Assembly (NCBI GenBank): GCA_016712035.1
Contig: JADJRT010000007.1
Location: 1-64,000 of the forward strand
Source: Flammeovirgaceae bacterium
GTDB lineage: Bacteria > Bacteroidota > Bacteroidia > Cytophagales > Cyclobacteriaceae
Direction: 5' to 3'
DNA length: 64,000 nucleotides
Position 1 is the first letter of the stretch; each line of letters opens with the position of its first letter. A model generated the notes under the pieces. It was not told the DNA's origin, did no database searches, and worked only from the letters and a program-made list of their open reading frames with translations. Shown here in pieces: positions 28,637 to 38,914 of this stretch. The translations under genes and the position numbers were made by a program.

Positions 28637-29205
28637 CTAATTTTTCCAGAACAAGAACTTGATGTTTTCGTAGTTATCGTTACAGTTACTGAACTTCAAC
28701 TCTTCGCAAATGGCAAGTATTTTTTTTCGGCCAGGTAGCGAGAAGCCCCTCAATCCAGCTTCGTAGCGATCGTCACCCTCGCCTATGTAATACTTTTTAA
28801 ACTCACTGGCCGGAATTTCCAAAGATGGTTCCAGGTAGTTGCAATCAACGCAGATGCTGATGTGACCCACAATTTTATCCCTTAAATAATATACCACTCC
28901 CATGTGTGGATCAAAGCATGCAGCCGTGTAACCTCCATAAGTTGCGGTGTCGCCAATAATTTTGTGAAACCGGGCAATCTGATTTTTTGTTAATTCAACC
29001 TGATTAAAAATTTTCCGTGCCTGCCATCGAATTTTATCAGTTGGCCATCCTTCACAATTCGGTGGTTACTCATGCCATCATAATCGTAGGCAACTACCCG
29101 GTCATACCTGAGCTTGTTGTACGGGTTCACCAGCGTCTTTTGCTGGAGTCCGCTATCTCCCAACGCAAAAGCAGAAATGATAAAAATGAGTATTGTTTTA
29201 ACCAT
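28637..29205 (-). CDS. Secreted protein of unknown function, one frameshift
   Basis: From the methionine at 29205 (MVKTILIFIISAFALGDSGL, a signal peptide) the corrected protein is 189 residues. A missing base near 29003 hides the middle, which reads NQVELTKNQIARFHKIIGDT and GGYTAACFDPHMGVVYYL. The end has IVGHISICVDCNYLEPSLEI and CEELKFSNCND; six or more cysteines suggest a secreted disulfide-bonded fold. I do not recognise the family. Confidence 0.6.
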
Positions 29206-29413
29206 TGATAAATACGACCAATGAATGTACGCATTTACAGTTAAAAAAGAAGTGGTGTTCCACACCATTGAACATCTCTGCAATTAAATATTTATCAGAT
29301 CAAAACTGGAGAGCACTTTGAGTGACTAAAAAAGTAGTAGTCTTCTTCGCTATATTTGTTAATTGACAAACACGCCAGTTCTATTAAACCAATCGTAAAC
29401 AAAAATCAAAACC

Positions 29414-31027
29414 ATGAAGTCCTTACTTTTAATTCTTTTATTCTTGTCTGTTGCATGGTTTGGTGAAGCGCAGACCTACGATTTGTTGATTGAGAACGGT
29501 CGCATTGTAGATGGTACGGGATCGCCCTGGTACACAGGTGATGTAGCCATCAAAGATGACAAGATTGTAGCCATCGGGAAGCTGGGCAACGCATCCGCGA
29601 AGCGCAATATAGATGCCACAGGCCTTATCGTTGCTCCTGGCTTTATTGACATGATGGGACAAAGTGCGGCCTCCTTTATAAAAGATCCAAACACAGCATT
29701 TAATCTATTAACACAAGGCATCACCACCATCAACGCAGGCGAAGGTGAATCGGATGCACCATTGAGTGAAGCAGATTCAAAAACAGAAGGCTGGAAAACA
29801 ATGCGTCAATATTTTACAAAACTGGAGACAGCCGGTATGCCTATGAACATGGTGCAAACTGTTGGCCATACACAGGTTCGTTATCTGGTAATTGGAGATA
29901 AAGATCGTCAGGCTACACCTAAAGAAATGGACACCATGCGTGGCCTGGTACAGGAAGCCATGGAGGCTGGTGCCATTGGTGTATCCACTTCGCTTATTTA
30001 TCCACCTGCCATCTACGGAAGTGAAGAGGAAATTGCTGAGTTGACCAAAGTAGCAGGAAAATATGGCGGACGTTATTTTACGCACATGCGCAATGAGGGC
30101 GATAGGTTGATGGAAGCCATTGAAGAGGCGCTGCGGATTGGTAAAGCGGCCGGCACCCCGTACATATTTTCCACTTAAAGACTGCAGGGCAAGCTAATTG
30201 GGGCAAGATGGATATGGCTATTGCAAGAATAAAAGAAGCAAGATCAAATGGTCAGGAAGTAGGCGTAGACATTTACCCATATATTAACAACGGTCTTGGT
30301 ATTCGGGCGCTGTTGCATCCACGGCATGCAGCCGATGGACAGGAAGCTCTGCGTACTAAACTACAAGACCCCAAGGTGCGGGCGGAAATGCGGGGCGAGA
30401 TGGAAACTCTTGGTGGTTGGGAGAACTGGTTTGCCCATACTGGTAAGAATTGGGATCGTGTTGTAGTGGCTCATCTGGATGGCACACCCTATGCAGCGTA
30501 TAATGGAAGCACGATTGGCGCGATAGCAGAGGCAGAAAAAATCGCCTTGGGATGTATTCTTTGATTTGACTTTGTATGATGTGTTTGCTATGCCACAAAC
30601 TATGTCAGAAATAAACAAAATGAAAGCGATGCGTGAAGAGTTTACCTCTTTTGATACTGATGCCGGCCCGGCAGCTACGGGCTTTGCTGTACACCCCCGT
30701 GGCTACGGTGCGTTTCCGCGTGTGTTGTCGCATTATGTAAAAGAGCTGGGAGTTCTTTCACTTGAAGGTGCCATCCATCGCATGAGTTCGGTGGCGGCCA
30801 ATGAAATCATGGCCTATGATAGAGGCACACTTGCACCCGGCCTGGCGGCAGACATCGTTTTATTCGACTTCAATACCATTCAGGATCGAGCCACCTTTGC
30901 ATCACCGGCCATCATTTCTGAAGGTGTTAAGTGGGTAATTGTAAATGGAAAAGTGGTTATTGAAAATAGCAAATACACCGGAGCCAAGCCGGGTAAAGTT
31001 ATTCGTGGACCAGGTTACAAACCGTAA
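29414..31027 (+). CDS. Amidohydrolase, N-acyl-D-amino-acid deacylase-like, two frameshifts, HxH motif replaced
   Basis: A secreted (signal 1-19) amidohydrolase of 537 residues after correcting an extra base near 30172 and a missing A near 30538. Family features are DLLIENGRIVDGTGSPWYTG, LTQGITTINAGEGES, GAIGVSTSLIYPP, YFTHMRNEGDRLMEAI and FHLKTAGQANWGKMD, with a C-terminal LAPGLAADIVLFD strand. Typical D-aminoacylases have HxH after PGFID; here that spot reads PGFIDMMGQSA with no histidine. A related subfamily with this change exists in my memory. Metal binding or substrate may differ. Confidence 0.82.
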
Positions 31028-31200
31028 GGATTAAGACAATATAACAAAGTGCGTTGTTGGAAGACAAATAACCGATTTTAAATTATGACGGATACACCCC
31101 ACATTCATTCAGACATATTGCCCAACACCCCCTTTATTTAAAATACAATTTTGTTTAGCAACCATACGCTTATCTTTATTCTCATACTCAACCCACTACC

Positions 31201-33525
31201 ATGAATCGTTTGAAGATCACCTTCCTTTTTCTTCTGCTTACTTTCGGATTGTTTGCGCAAAGCACGCTGCCGCGCAGCACGCCTGAAGTAGAAGGAGTTT
31301 CGTCTCAGCACATCCTTACTTTTTTGGAAGCAGCGGCTGCCAGCGATCATGAGTTTCATAGTATTATGGTACTGCGCCATGGAAAGGTAGTAGCTGAAGG
31401 TTGGTGGAATCCCTATCGGCCGGATTTACATCACACCATGTATTCGGTGAGTAAAAGTTTTACGGCCACTGCGGTGGGCTTTGCTGTGGCTGAAAAGAAG
31501 ATTTCTGTGGATGATAAAGTGATTTCATTTTTTCCGAATGAAGTCCCAAACTATAATGATGCTACGCTTGCATCGCTGCGAATTAAAGATTTGTTGAGCA
31601 TGTCCGCTGGGCAACAACCAGATCCCACAGGCCCTGTTGTGATTAGTGATAATTGGACGCGTACTTTTTTAAGCACACCTATTCTTAAGCAACCCGGCTC
31701 TGAGTTTTTGTATAACAGCGCAGCTACGTATATGCTGAGCGCAATTGTTCAACAGGTTACCGGACAAAAAATACTTGATTACCTGCAGCCGCGATTATTC
31801 CAACCACTTGGTATTGCGGGCATCGATTGGGAAGTAAGTCCGCAAGGAGTGAACACAGGCGGGTGGGGGCTTCGATTAAAAACGGAAGACATGGCGAAGT
31901 TTGGCCAGTTGTTTTTACAAAAAGGTATTTGGAAAGGGAAACAGATTTTACCGACTGCCTGGATCGAAGAAGCATCCACCATGAAGATTATGCAAAACCC
32001 CAAAGCCACGCAAGCGGAAAAGGATTCCAGCGATTGGTTGCAAGGCTATGGCTATCAGATGTGGCGCAGCCGAAATAATTCCTATCGGGGAGATGGAGCC
32101 TTTGGACAATACATTTTAGTGTTACCTGAGAAAGATGCGGTGATCATCATCACTTCGGAGACAGACAACATGCAAACGGAATTGAATTTAGTTTGGAAGT
32201 ATTTGTTGCCGGCTTTCCAGAATAAGAAATTAGCGAACAATGCAAAAGTTAATACACAATTGAAGACACGCCTTGCATCACTTGCTTTGCCACTGCCGGT
32301 TAATTCTCTTAATGCTTCGCTCGAAAGTAAACTTGCAGGCAAAACATTTGCTACCATAAGTCCCGACCGCGAATTAGAAAGCTTCGCGTTAAACTTTGCC
32401 AATGGAGTGTGTCGCTTAACGCTGAACACAGATTCGATTACTCATCAAATCGATTTTGGTTCAGGCAAGTGGGTGCAAGGCACTACTACTAAATACGGAC
32501 CTTACCTGGTGGCGGGTGCGCAAACCAATCGCAAAGGACTGGCGCCCTTCAAAACAGAAAGCAGCTACCGGTGGGTGAATGATAAAACGGCAGAACTCAC
32601 GCTGCGATACATTGAAAGCCCGCACACGGAAACGATTACATGCACGTTTGAAGGTGAGAATGCTACGCTTGCTATTTCAAACTCTTTCAATAAATCGGTG
32701 CGTACCTATAAAGCCATTCCTAAAGTTGTGCGTGCCAATGCTCCGCAGTTAATTATTCGAGGCGATGATATGGGGTATTCGCATTCAGGTAATCTGGCCA
32801 TCATGCAATCGTATCAGCAAGGCATTGAAACTTCTATTGAAGTGATTGCACCTTCTCCATGGTTTCCTGAAGCCGTGAAGATGTTAAAACAAAATCCACG
32901 GGTTGATGTAGGTCTGCACTTTGCGATCACCAGCGAGTGGGACAATGTGAAGTGGCGACCCATTTCGGATTGCGCCAGTTTAAAAAATGAAGACGGTTAT
33001 TTTTATCCCATGCTTTTCAAAAACAAATTCTATCCCGGCCAGGCAGTGATGGATCATACCTACAAACTAGAGGACATCGAAAAAGAAATGCGGGCACAGA
33101 TTGAGTTAGCGGTAAAATACATTCCCAGGTTAAGCCACATCTCCGGCCACATGGGCAGCCTGGCATTTACACCCGAAGTAAAAGCACTGGTACTTAAAAT
33201 AGCTGATGAATACAAATTACCGGTGGTGGATGCACAATCAACTTCTATCTCCTACACAGGTTTTGATTTTAGAAACAAAACTACGGAAGAACGCATTGAT
33301 GGATTTATTGCCATGCTCGATAAACTGGAAGATGGCAAGACCTATGTGTTTGTTGAACACCCGGGGCTCGACAATGCGGAGTTGCGTGCGGTATCGCATA
33401 TCGGCTACGAAGATGTAGCGCAAGGGCGACAAGATGTTACAACCATGTTTACCAGCGAAAAAGTAAAGGCAGCTATTATTAAGAAAGGCGTGAAGCTGGT
33501 GAGTTATAAGGAGGCGTTGAAGTAG
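31201..33525 (+). CDS. Serine hydrolase fused to a YdjC/ChbG-type deacetylase
   Basis: An uninterrupted 774-residue secreted protein. Signal peptide 1-20. The beta-lactamase/DD-peptidase-like domain covers about 30-345, with the nucleophile motif SVSKSFTA (S-x-x-K) and FLYNSAATYML (Y-x-N). A beta-rich linker domain follows to ~510. The C-terminal domain starts PQLIIRGDDMGYSHSG and has VDVGLHFAITSEW and LSHISGHMGSL, the DD, H and H-x-x-x-H metal ligands of the YdjC/ChbG carbohydrate deacetylase family. The combination suggests action on a molecule bearing both an ester or peptide bond and an N-acetylated sugar, possibly muropeptides (inference). Confidence 0.9.
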   Translation: MNRLKITFLFLLLTFGLFAQSTLPRSTPEVEGVSSQHILTFLEAAAASDHEFHSIMVLRHGKVVAEGWWNPYRPDLHHTMYSVSKSFTATAVGFAVAEKKISVDDKVISFFPNEVPNYNDATLASLRIKDLLSMSAGQQPDPTGPVVISDNWTRTFLSTPILKQPGSEFLYNSAATYMLSAIVQQVTGQKILDYLQPRLFQPLGIAGIDWEVSPQGVNTGGWGLRLKTEDMAKFGQLFLQKGIWKGKQILPTAWIEEASTMKIMQNPKATQAEKDSSDWLQGYGYQMWRSRNNSYRGDGAFGQYILVLPEKDAVIIITSETDNMQTELNLVWKYLLPAFQNKKLANNAKVNTQLKTRLASLALPLPVNSLNASLESKLAGKTFATISPDRELESFALNFANGVCRLTLNTDSITHQIDFGSGKWVQGTTTKYGPYLVAGAQTNRKGLAPFKTESSYRWVNDKTAELTLRYIESPHTETITCTFEGENATLAISNSFNKSVRTYKAIPKVVRANAPQLIIRGDDMGYSHSGNLAIMQSYQQGIETSIEVIAPSPWFPEAVKMLKQNPRVDVGLHFAITSEWDNVKWRPISDCASLKNEDGYFYPMLFKNKFYPGQAVMDHTYKLEDIEKEMRAQIELAVKYIPRLSHISGHMGSLAFTPEVKALVLKIADEYKLPVVDAQSTSISYTGFDFRNKTTEERIDGFIAMLDKLEDGKTYVFVEHPGLDNAELRAVSHIGYEDVAQGRQDVTTMFTSEKVKAAIIKKGVKLVSYKEALK

Positions 33526-33565
33526 GTTTAGGATATTTATTCAAGATACAGAAACCACTAAAAAA

Positions 33566-35215
33566 TCACTTAAGCTTCTTGGCCGGCATCGTTCGCCCAC
33601 CTTGATACAACGTTAGTCCTGTTACCATGCCATCTTCCGAGCTGGAGAATTCGATCTGTGCATCTACCGCTTTCAAAAAGAATTTCGTTTTACTTTCAGG
33701 AAAAACCTGAAGAGCTTGTTGACCTGTCGCTTGGGTCATCAGCTTATCACCTTCTCTTCGCACCGTTAGAATGAAACCGGGAACCAATTCATATTCACCG
33801 TTAAATTTATCGAACTCATTTGGGTCCATTTCTATTTCAACCCGAGTGTCTGGAATGGCTTTGTCTGTTTTTTTAGCCATACTATTCACCCAATCTGTTC
33901 CTACTAATTCCATGGAAACAATCTTGCCCGCATCATCACGAATAAAAAACAACAAGGAAGACGATCCATCAAAATAAAATTTATCCTTTGCGTAAGGATA
34001 AATGGATAACACAGAACTCCCTGTACGTTGAGAAGTCAAATGGTCTCCGTCCAAACGAATCACCCGATCTTGTGCTGCATTAATACTATACACCCCAACA
34101 TACTCTTTCATGGCGTTGGCATCCATCGCAATAGCGGTTGGCTTCATCATCGACTGGCCGCTTGCAATTTGTGCCGCATGAAAGGCATATTCTGTAGGAC
34201 CATTATTTCCATTGTTCGACAACATGGCAACAAACACTTTCGATTCGGGAATGTAAAGCGCAAATGTTAGGTACCCATCAATACAACCACCATGAGAAAT
34301 TGCCTTCTGAATTCCTATGCGTGAAATCGACCACCCAAACCCGTAGCTCTGTAGCGATCCATCATTCAGTTTTGTAGGTGTCCAGGCTTTATCCAACGAA
34401 GCTTGTGAAATGACTTTATAATTGAAGATGGCGTTGTTCCATTTCCACAAATCATCAACGGTAGATGCAATCGAGCCGGCAGCAAACGGAATGGATGGAT
34501 GCACAAAATCCGCCACCACATATTTGTCGCCATTTTTACCGTAGCCAATCGCCTCGCCTGATTTTAGTTTCGTATCATCTGTAACTGTAGAATTCATTTT
34601 TAAAGGCTTGAAAAAGTTCTTTGTCAGATATTCACCCCAACTTATTCCAGATACTTTTTCAATGATCATTCCCAATAAATAATATCCTGAGTTATTATAT
34701 AGCCATTGATCACCGGGATTAAAATCAAACGGCATATTTTGAAAGGTACCCAATAGCTGCGCATGCGTAAGATTTTTCGCTTTGTTTTCGGTAGTCATGT
34801 TGGACTCAATGGACGTATAACTTTTAATACCTGAAGTGTGATTGAGCAAATTCCAGACAGTAACAGTTTTACCTTGCGTTGGATAATCGGGGAGGAACTT
34901 TGTAATGGGATCATCCAATTTTAGTTTGCCTTCTTCCATCAATTTTAAGATGGCGGTGGAAGTAAATTGCTTGGTCACAGAACCGATCCGCGACACCATT
35001 TCGGGAGTTTGCGATTTTGAATGTTCCAAATCTGCCATCCCGTATCCTTTACGGAGAATGGTTTTCCCATCTTTAATAACTAGGGCAATTACCCCAGGTT
35101 CGTTAGCTGGATATTTCTCTTTCAAATAGGTATCGATGGCTGTTGCGGCATCCTGACCAAATGAAACAATGGAGGAAAGTAAAAAGATGAGTAATAGTGT
35201 GCTGGATTTTTTCAT
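33566..35215 (-). CDS. Serine hydrolase (class C beta-lactamase/DD-peptidase fold)
   Basis: A 549-residue secreted protein: signal peptide MKKSSTLLLIFLLSSIVSFG, nucleophile motif RIGSVTKQFTS near residue 79, QWLYNNSGYYLL (Y-x-N) and SHGGCIDGYLTFAL (H-x-G in place of K-T-G). The catalytic fold ends near residue 360. Two similar C-terminal beta domains follow (about 370-450 and 460-549), each built like the DUF3471-type tail seen in many such hydrolases. Convergent with the fusion gene upstream. Confidence 0.88.
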   Translation of the reverse strand: MKKSSTLLLIFLLSSIVSFGQDAATAIDTYLKEKYPANEPGVIALVIKDGKTILRKGYGMADLEHSKSQTPEMVSRIGSVTKQFTSTAILKLMEEGKLKLDDPITKFLPDYPTQGKTVTVWNLLNHTSGIKSYTSIESNMTTENKAKNLTHAQLLGTFQNMPFDFNPGDQWLYNNSGYYLLGMIIEKVSGISWGEYLTKNFFKPLKMNSTVTDDTKLKSGEAIGYGKNGDKYVVADFVHPSIPFAAGSIASTVDDLWKWNNAIFNYKVISQASLDKAWTPTKLNDGSLQSYGFGWSISRIGIQKAISHGGCIDGYLTFALYIPESKVFVAMLSNNGNNGPTEYAFHAAQIASGQSMMKPTAIAMDANAMKEYVGVYSINAAQDRVIRLDGDHLTSQRTGSSVLSIYPYAKDKFYFDGSSSLLFFIRDDAGKIVSMELVGTDWVNSMAKKTDKAIPDTRVEIEMDPNEFDKFNGEYELVPGFILTVRREGDKLMTQATGQQALQVFPESKTKFFLKAVDAQIEFSSSEDGMVTGLTLYQGGRTMPAKKLK

Positions 35216-35321
35216 TTAGAGGGAGTTTAACAGCTACTTGGGTTGAAGAATCAAGTACAAGATAAATCAAATTCAGTTCATGTTGGCCAGATCAACATTC
35301 TGATTATACTAAGAATCTAAA

Positions 35322-36626
35322 TCACTTCGCCATCTCCGCTTCCGAAACAACAGTAAGCAACGCAAATTGAATGGCTTTGTAGCCATCTACATCCAGCCAC
35401 CATTCTTTTAATGAATGGGCATTGCCACTTTTTCCACCACGCCCAATAGTAACGGCCGGAATTCCTTTCGAAATGGGAATGTTGGCATTCGTAGAACCTC
35501 GTGTTACGCGCGGCTCTTCACCAAAATACTTTACGGAAGCCATCGTACGCTGAATCAACGGCAAGTCTTCGTTCAATTCCCCGGAAGGGCGATCGCCAAT
35601 CTTTTGAATATCTACCGTAAGATCAGGACCGATGCGCTTGATGCTATTTTGTTCGTCAAGTGCTTTTTGAATGGAAGATTTTAAAATGACATCGATGTGG
35701 TTTAACCGTTCCGGACTTTCAGATCGCATATCAATTTCCATCCACGATTCAAACGCGATGGAGTTCACAGAAGTGCCACCACCAATCCGCCCGACATTAT
35801 AACTTGTCTTTGCTCCGGTTTTGGTGTATTCATCGGCAGCCAGCGTAAAATTATGGATAGCACTGCCCAAAGCATGTTGGGGGTTAGCCAAACCAAAGGC
35901 ACCCCAGCTATGGCCACCCGGTCCTTTAAATGTTACCCGATAGCGATAAGAACCCAGCCCCATGATGTTCACACGATCAATATCGCCTCCATCAATAGAA
36001 ATCCAGGAATCAATTTTTGGAGAGTCTTCGGTAAACAGATTTTTCACTCCGCGCAAATCGCCCAAGCCTTCTTCGCCTACTGAACCTGTGAATAAAATAT
36101 TCGCCTGAGTTTCAATTCCTGTTTCTTCCATTGTTCTAAGTATGGAGGCAATTACAACCAGGGCGCGTGTGTCATCACCAATACCGGGTGCATACAGCGT
36201 GTCACCCTTTGATTTTACTTTCACATCGGTGCCTTTTGGAAATACCGTATCCAGATGCGCATCTAACGCTAGAGTTCTTTTTCTATCCTTTCCTTTTCGC
36301 AAGGCTAACACATTGCCTACATTATCAATCCAAACCGAATCAGCACCTGCCTCTTTCAGCATGTTGGCAAAGACTTTGGCGCGGACTTCTTCCATAAAAG
36401 GTGGCGCCTCAATCTCGGTAAGCATGATTAAATCTTTGCGATTGCGGGCTTCTTGTTTTTTGATAGACTCAAAGGCAGCCTGAATTTTTTTATTTTTCGC
36501 CAGCTTCTCAATGTCGCGGGTGTATTGGTCGACAATTTTTCCCTTTACGCCTAGCTCATCTTCCTGAGCGAGTGTTGAGAATGAGATAAATAGAACAAGA
36601 CCGATTAATCTAAACGCTGTCTTCAT
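35322..36626 (-). CDS. M20-family metallopeptidase (peptidase T-like)
   Basis: A 434-residue zinc di-metallopeptidase. Signal-like N-terminus AFRLIGLVLFISFSTLAQ. Metal ligands are visible in ALDAHLDTVFP (H, D), GIGDDTRALVVI, GSVGEEGLGDL (the EE pair) and SGNAHSLKEWW (final H). The dimerisation lid contains GGHSWGAFGLANPQHALGS. Members trim dipeptides or tripeptides or amidated amino acids; secretion suggests use of external peptides together with the neighbouring hydrolases. Confidence 0.88.
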   Translation of the reverse strand: MKTAFRLIGLVLFISFSTLAQEDELGVKGKIVDQYTRDIEKLAKNKKIQAAFESIKKQEARNRKDLIMLTEIEAPPFMEEVRAKVFANMLKEAGADSVWIDNVGNVLALRKGKDRKRTLALDAHLDTVFPKGTDVKVKSKGDTLYAPGIGDDTRALVVIASILRTMEETGIETQANILFTGSVGEEGLGDLRGVKNLFTEDSPKIDSWISIDGGDIDRVNIMGLGSYRYRVTFKGPGGHSWGAFGLANPQHALGSAIHNFTLAADEYTKTGAKTSYNVGRIGGGTSVNSIAFESWMEIDMRSESPERLNHIDVILKSSIQKALDEQNSIKRIGPDLTVDIQKIGDRPSGELNEDLPLIQRTMASVKYFGEEPRVTRGSTNANIPISKGIPAVTIGRGGKSGNAHSLKEWWLDVDGYKAIQFALLTVVSEAEMAK

Positions 36627-36733
36627 TATTTTAAGATTTGATTAGTTGCGACTTCTTTACAAAGAAAAGAAAATCATAGCTTAAAGTATTAACTAGTTTG
36701 ATGCGCGGTTTTCTTTAGTACCTAAATTATAAT

Positions 36734-36766
36734 CCCTCACCCCCGGCCCCTCCCTGGGGAGAGGGG
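36734..36766. repeat. GC-rich intergenic palindrome
   Basis: CCCTCACCCCCGGCCCCTCC followed by CTGGGGAGAGGGG; CCCCTC pairs with GAGGGG. It stands out from AT-rich surroundings in the 281-base gap between divergent genes. The type (CCTCACCCC...GGGGAGAGGG) is a common dispersed element in environmental bacteria. Otherwise this gap holds nothing I can support. Confidence 0.5.
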
Positions 36767-36907
36767 TGCGTAGAGCGTTACTTGCTGCGGGTTGGTTGGC
36801 TAAGACTTAGTGATACCACTTTGAAGGATTATTTACTTTGAATGTAACAAAACCAAAAGTAAATCGTCAACTTACTGACTATTGTTCTTAAAAGAGAGTA
36901 AACTATA

Positions 36908-37462
36908 ATGGAAAAGTTGATTTCAAGATTTAAGAAAATCAGACTAATTCAAGTCAGCACCATTGGTCTTCGTTATTTATTGGGAGCTAGTTTTGTGCAC
37001 GCAAGTATTTTCAAGATTCAGGGATTAAGATTTACCCCACAGTCAGGCGAAAGCGCCCCAATTGATTCACTTAATCATTTCTTTGAAGCCTTGTACCAGT
37101 CGGGTCCTTACTGGCATTTTTTGGGATGGAGTCAATTGCTGGCGGGGTTTCTATTGATGATTCCTGCCTTCAGCACATTGGGTGCCGTTGTATTCTTTCC
37201 AGTAATACTCAATATTTTCATAATAACTTTTTCATTTGAGTCCACAAGTATTCTAATAATTACTTTTTTAATGTTGCTTGCTACTATTTATTTATTGCTT
37301 TGGGATTGGCATAAACTGAAGTTTGTTGTGTTACCTGAGCCGACTAATTATGTTGACAATAGCATGCCATTTTCAAAACATAAAATCTGGACTTACCTGG
37401 GCATTTTATTCTTTTTGCTCGTGCTGTTATTTCGATATTTAACAACAAAAAATGTAAATTAG
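36908..37462 (+). CDS. DoxX-like four-helix membrane protein
   Basis: 184 residues with four to five membrane helices: IGLRYLLGASFVHASIFKIQ, FLGWSQLLAGFLLMIPAFST, AVVFFPVILNIFIITF, LIITFLMLLATIYLLLW and a last helix at 166-180. The R-x-L-L-G..F..HG/A-like first helix and the overall plan match DoxX-family proteins of unknown function. It precedes a serine hydrolase, and a second DoxX-like gene follows that. Confidence 0.65.
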   Translation: MEKLISRFKKIRLIQVSTIGLRYLLGASFVHASIFKIQGLRFTPQSGESAPIDSLNHFFEALYQSGPYWHFLGWSQLLAGFLLMIPAFSTLGAVVFFPVILNIFIITFSFESTSILIITFLMLLATIYLLLWDWHKLKFVVLPEPTNYVDNSMPFSKHKIWTYLGILFFLLVLLFRYLTTKNVN

Positions 37463-37491
37463 TATCTGGGCAATCACACTAAACGTTTATC

Positions 37492-38897
37492 ATGAAGATA
37501 AAAATTGGAAGCTTTTTTCTAATACTGTCTTGCATTTCCACCTGCTCCTTCGCGCAAATCAAAGCGAAGATTGAAGTAGATAGAATTTTACTGAGTGGAA
37601 TAAATCAAATGTTCCGGGTGGTGCCCTGGGTGTTGTAAAAGATGGAAAGCTGGTATATGCCAATGGATACGGCATCGCTGATTTGGAACATGATGTTAAG
37701 ATTACGCCTTCAACCGTCTTTTATATTGGGTCGGTATCCAAGCAGTTTGTGACGTTTTGTGTTTTATTATTGGAAGAACAGGGTAAACTGAATCTGGATG
37801 ATCCTATTCAAAAATATTTTCCTGATTTTCCGGTGTACGAGAGTCCACTCACCATCCGGCATTTCATTCATCATACCAGTGGGGTTCGCGATTATTTAAC
37901 CTTAATGGACTTAAAAGGCAGAAGTTACCTGGATCATATCACTGTAGATGAAGTATATGAATTAATTAAACGACAGTCTACCTTAAACTTTAAGCCGGGC
38001 GATCAATACCTGTATAGCAATTCCTGCTATTTTATGTTGGCACTGATTGTTGAAAAAGTTTCTGGTGAGCCTATTCGTAAATTTGCTGCTACAAATATTT
38101 TTGAGCCTTTGGGTATGAATCATACTCAATTTTATGACGATAACACAAACATTATAAGGAATCGGGCATTTAGTTATGCGAAAGATGAAACCAAGATAGT
38201 TGGATTTGATAATCTGATTATGCGGTTTGATCTTGTGGGTTCGGGTGGCGTGTATTCTACTATTGAGGATTTGTATTTATGGGATCAGAATTTTTATCAC
38301 AATAAATTGGGTAAAGGCGGGCAGACTATCATCACCAGAATGCACCAGGATGGGATACTAAATGATGGCAAAAGTGCAGGCTATGCCTTTGCCTTGGAAA
38401 ATGGTTCGTATAAGGGATTAAAGACAGTTAGCCATTCTGGAGCCTTGGCGGGATATCGCGCGCAATTGGTGCGATTTCCTGAACAACAATTTTCAGTTAT
38501 TATATTAGCAAATCGGGATGATGGCGATCCGACTACCAAAAGTTATCAGGTAGCGGATGTGTTTTTGAAAGACAAACTGATAAAGCCTGAATCTAATATG
38601 GAAAACGCTAAAAGCGAGTCAGTGCCAAAGTCAACGCCTGTTATTAGTTTCAATGCTGAGGATTATGCAGGTAGCTTTTACAGTGAAGAGTTAGAGGCTA
38701 CGTATACCATGTATGCTGAAGATAAAATGTTAATGATAAAAATGCCGGCTAATAAACCAATGAAGTTAGTGGCAAACGGTGCGAATCAATTTACCATTAA
38801 TGGTATTACATTCCGGTTTAAAAGAGCCAATGGAAAGGTCGTGGGTTTTACGTTGGATTTTGGTCGGGTGAAAAATCTTGAGTTTATCAGTAAATAA
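37492..38897 (+). CDS. Serine hydrolase (beta-lactamase fold), one frameshift
   Basis: Signal peptide FFLILSCISTCSFAQ begins at the ATG 37492. One base is missing near 37596; the adjusted frame reads NVPGGALGVVKDGKLVYANG and joins the long frame, giving 468 residues. Motifs: YIGSVSKQFVTF (S-x-x-K), QYLYSNSCYFML (Y-x-N), SHSGALAGYRAQLV (H-x-G). A C-terminal beta domain (FNAEDYAGSFYSEELEATY) resembles the tails of the other hydrolases here. Organised with the DoxX-like genes on both sides. Confidence 0.85.
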
Positions 38898-38914
38898 TGG
38901 CCTAAAATGATTCT

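Noticed and set aside
24735..28640. CRISPR array suggested by repeated GGAGACTCC-type palindromes
   Set aside because: Copies are irregularly spaced over kilobases, vary in orientation and flank a RAYT gene; there are no regular spacers or cas genes.
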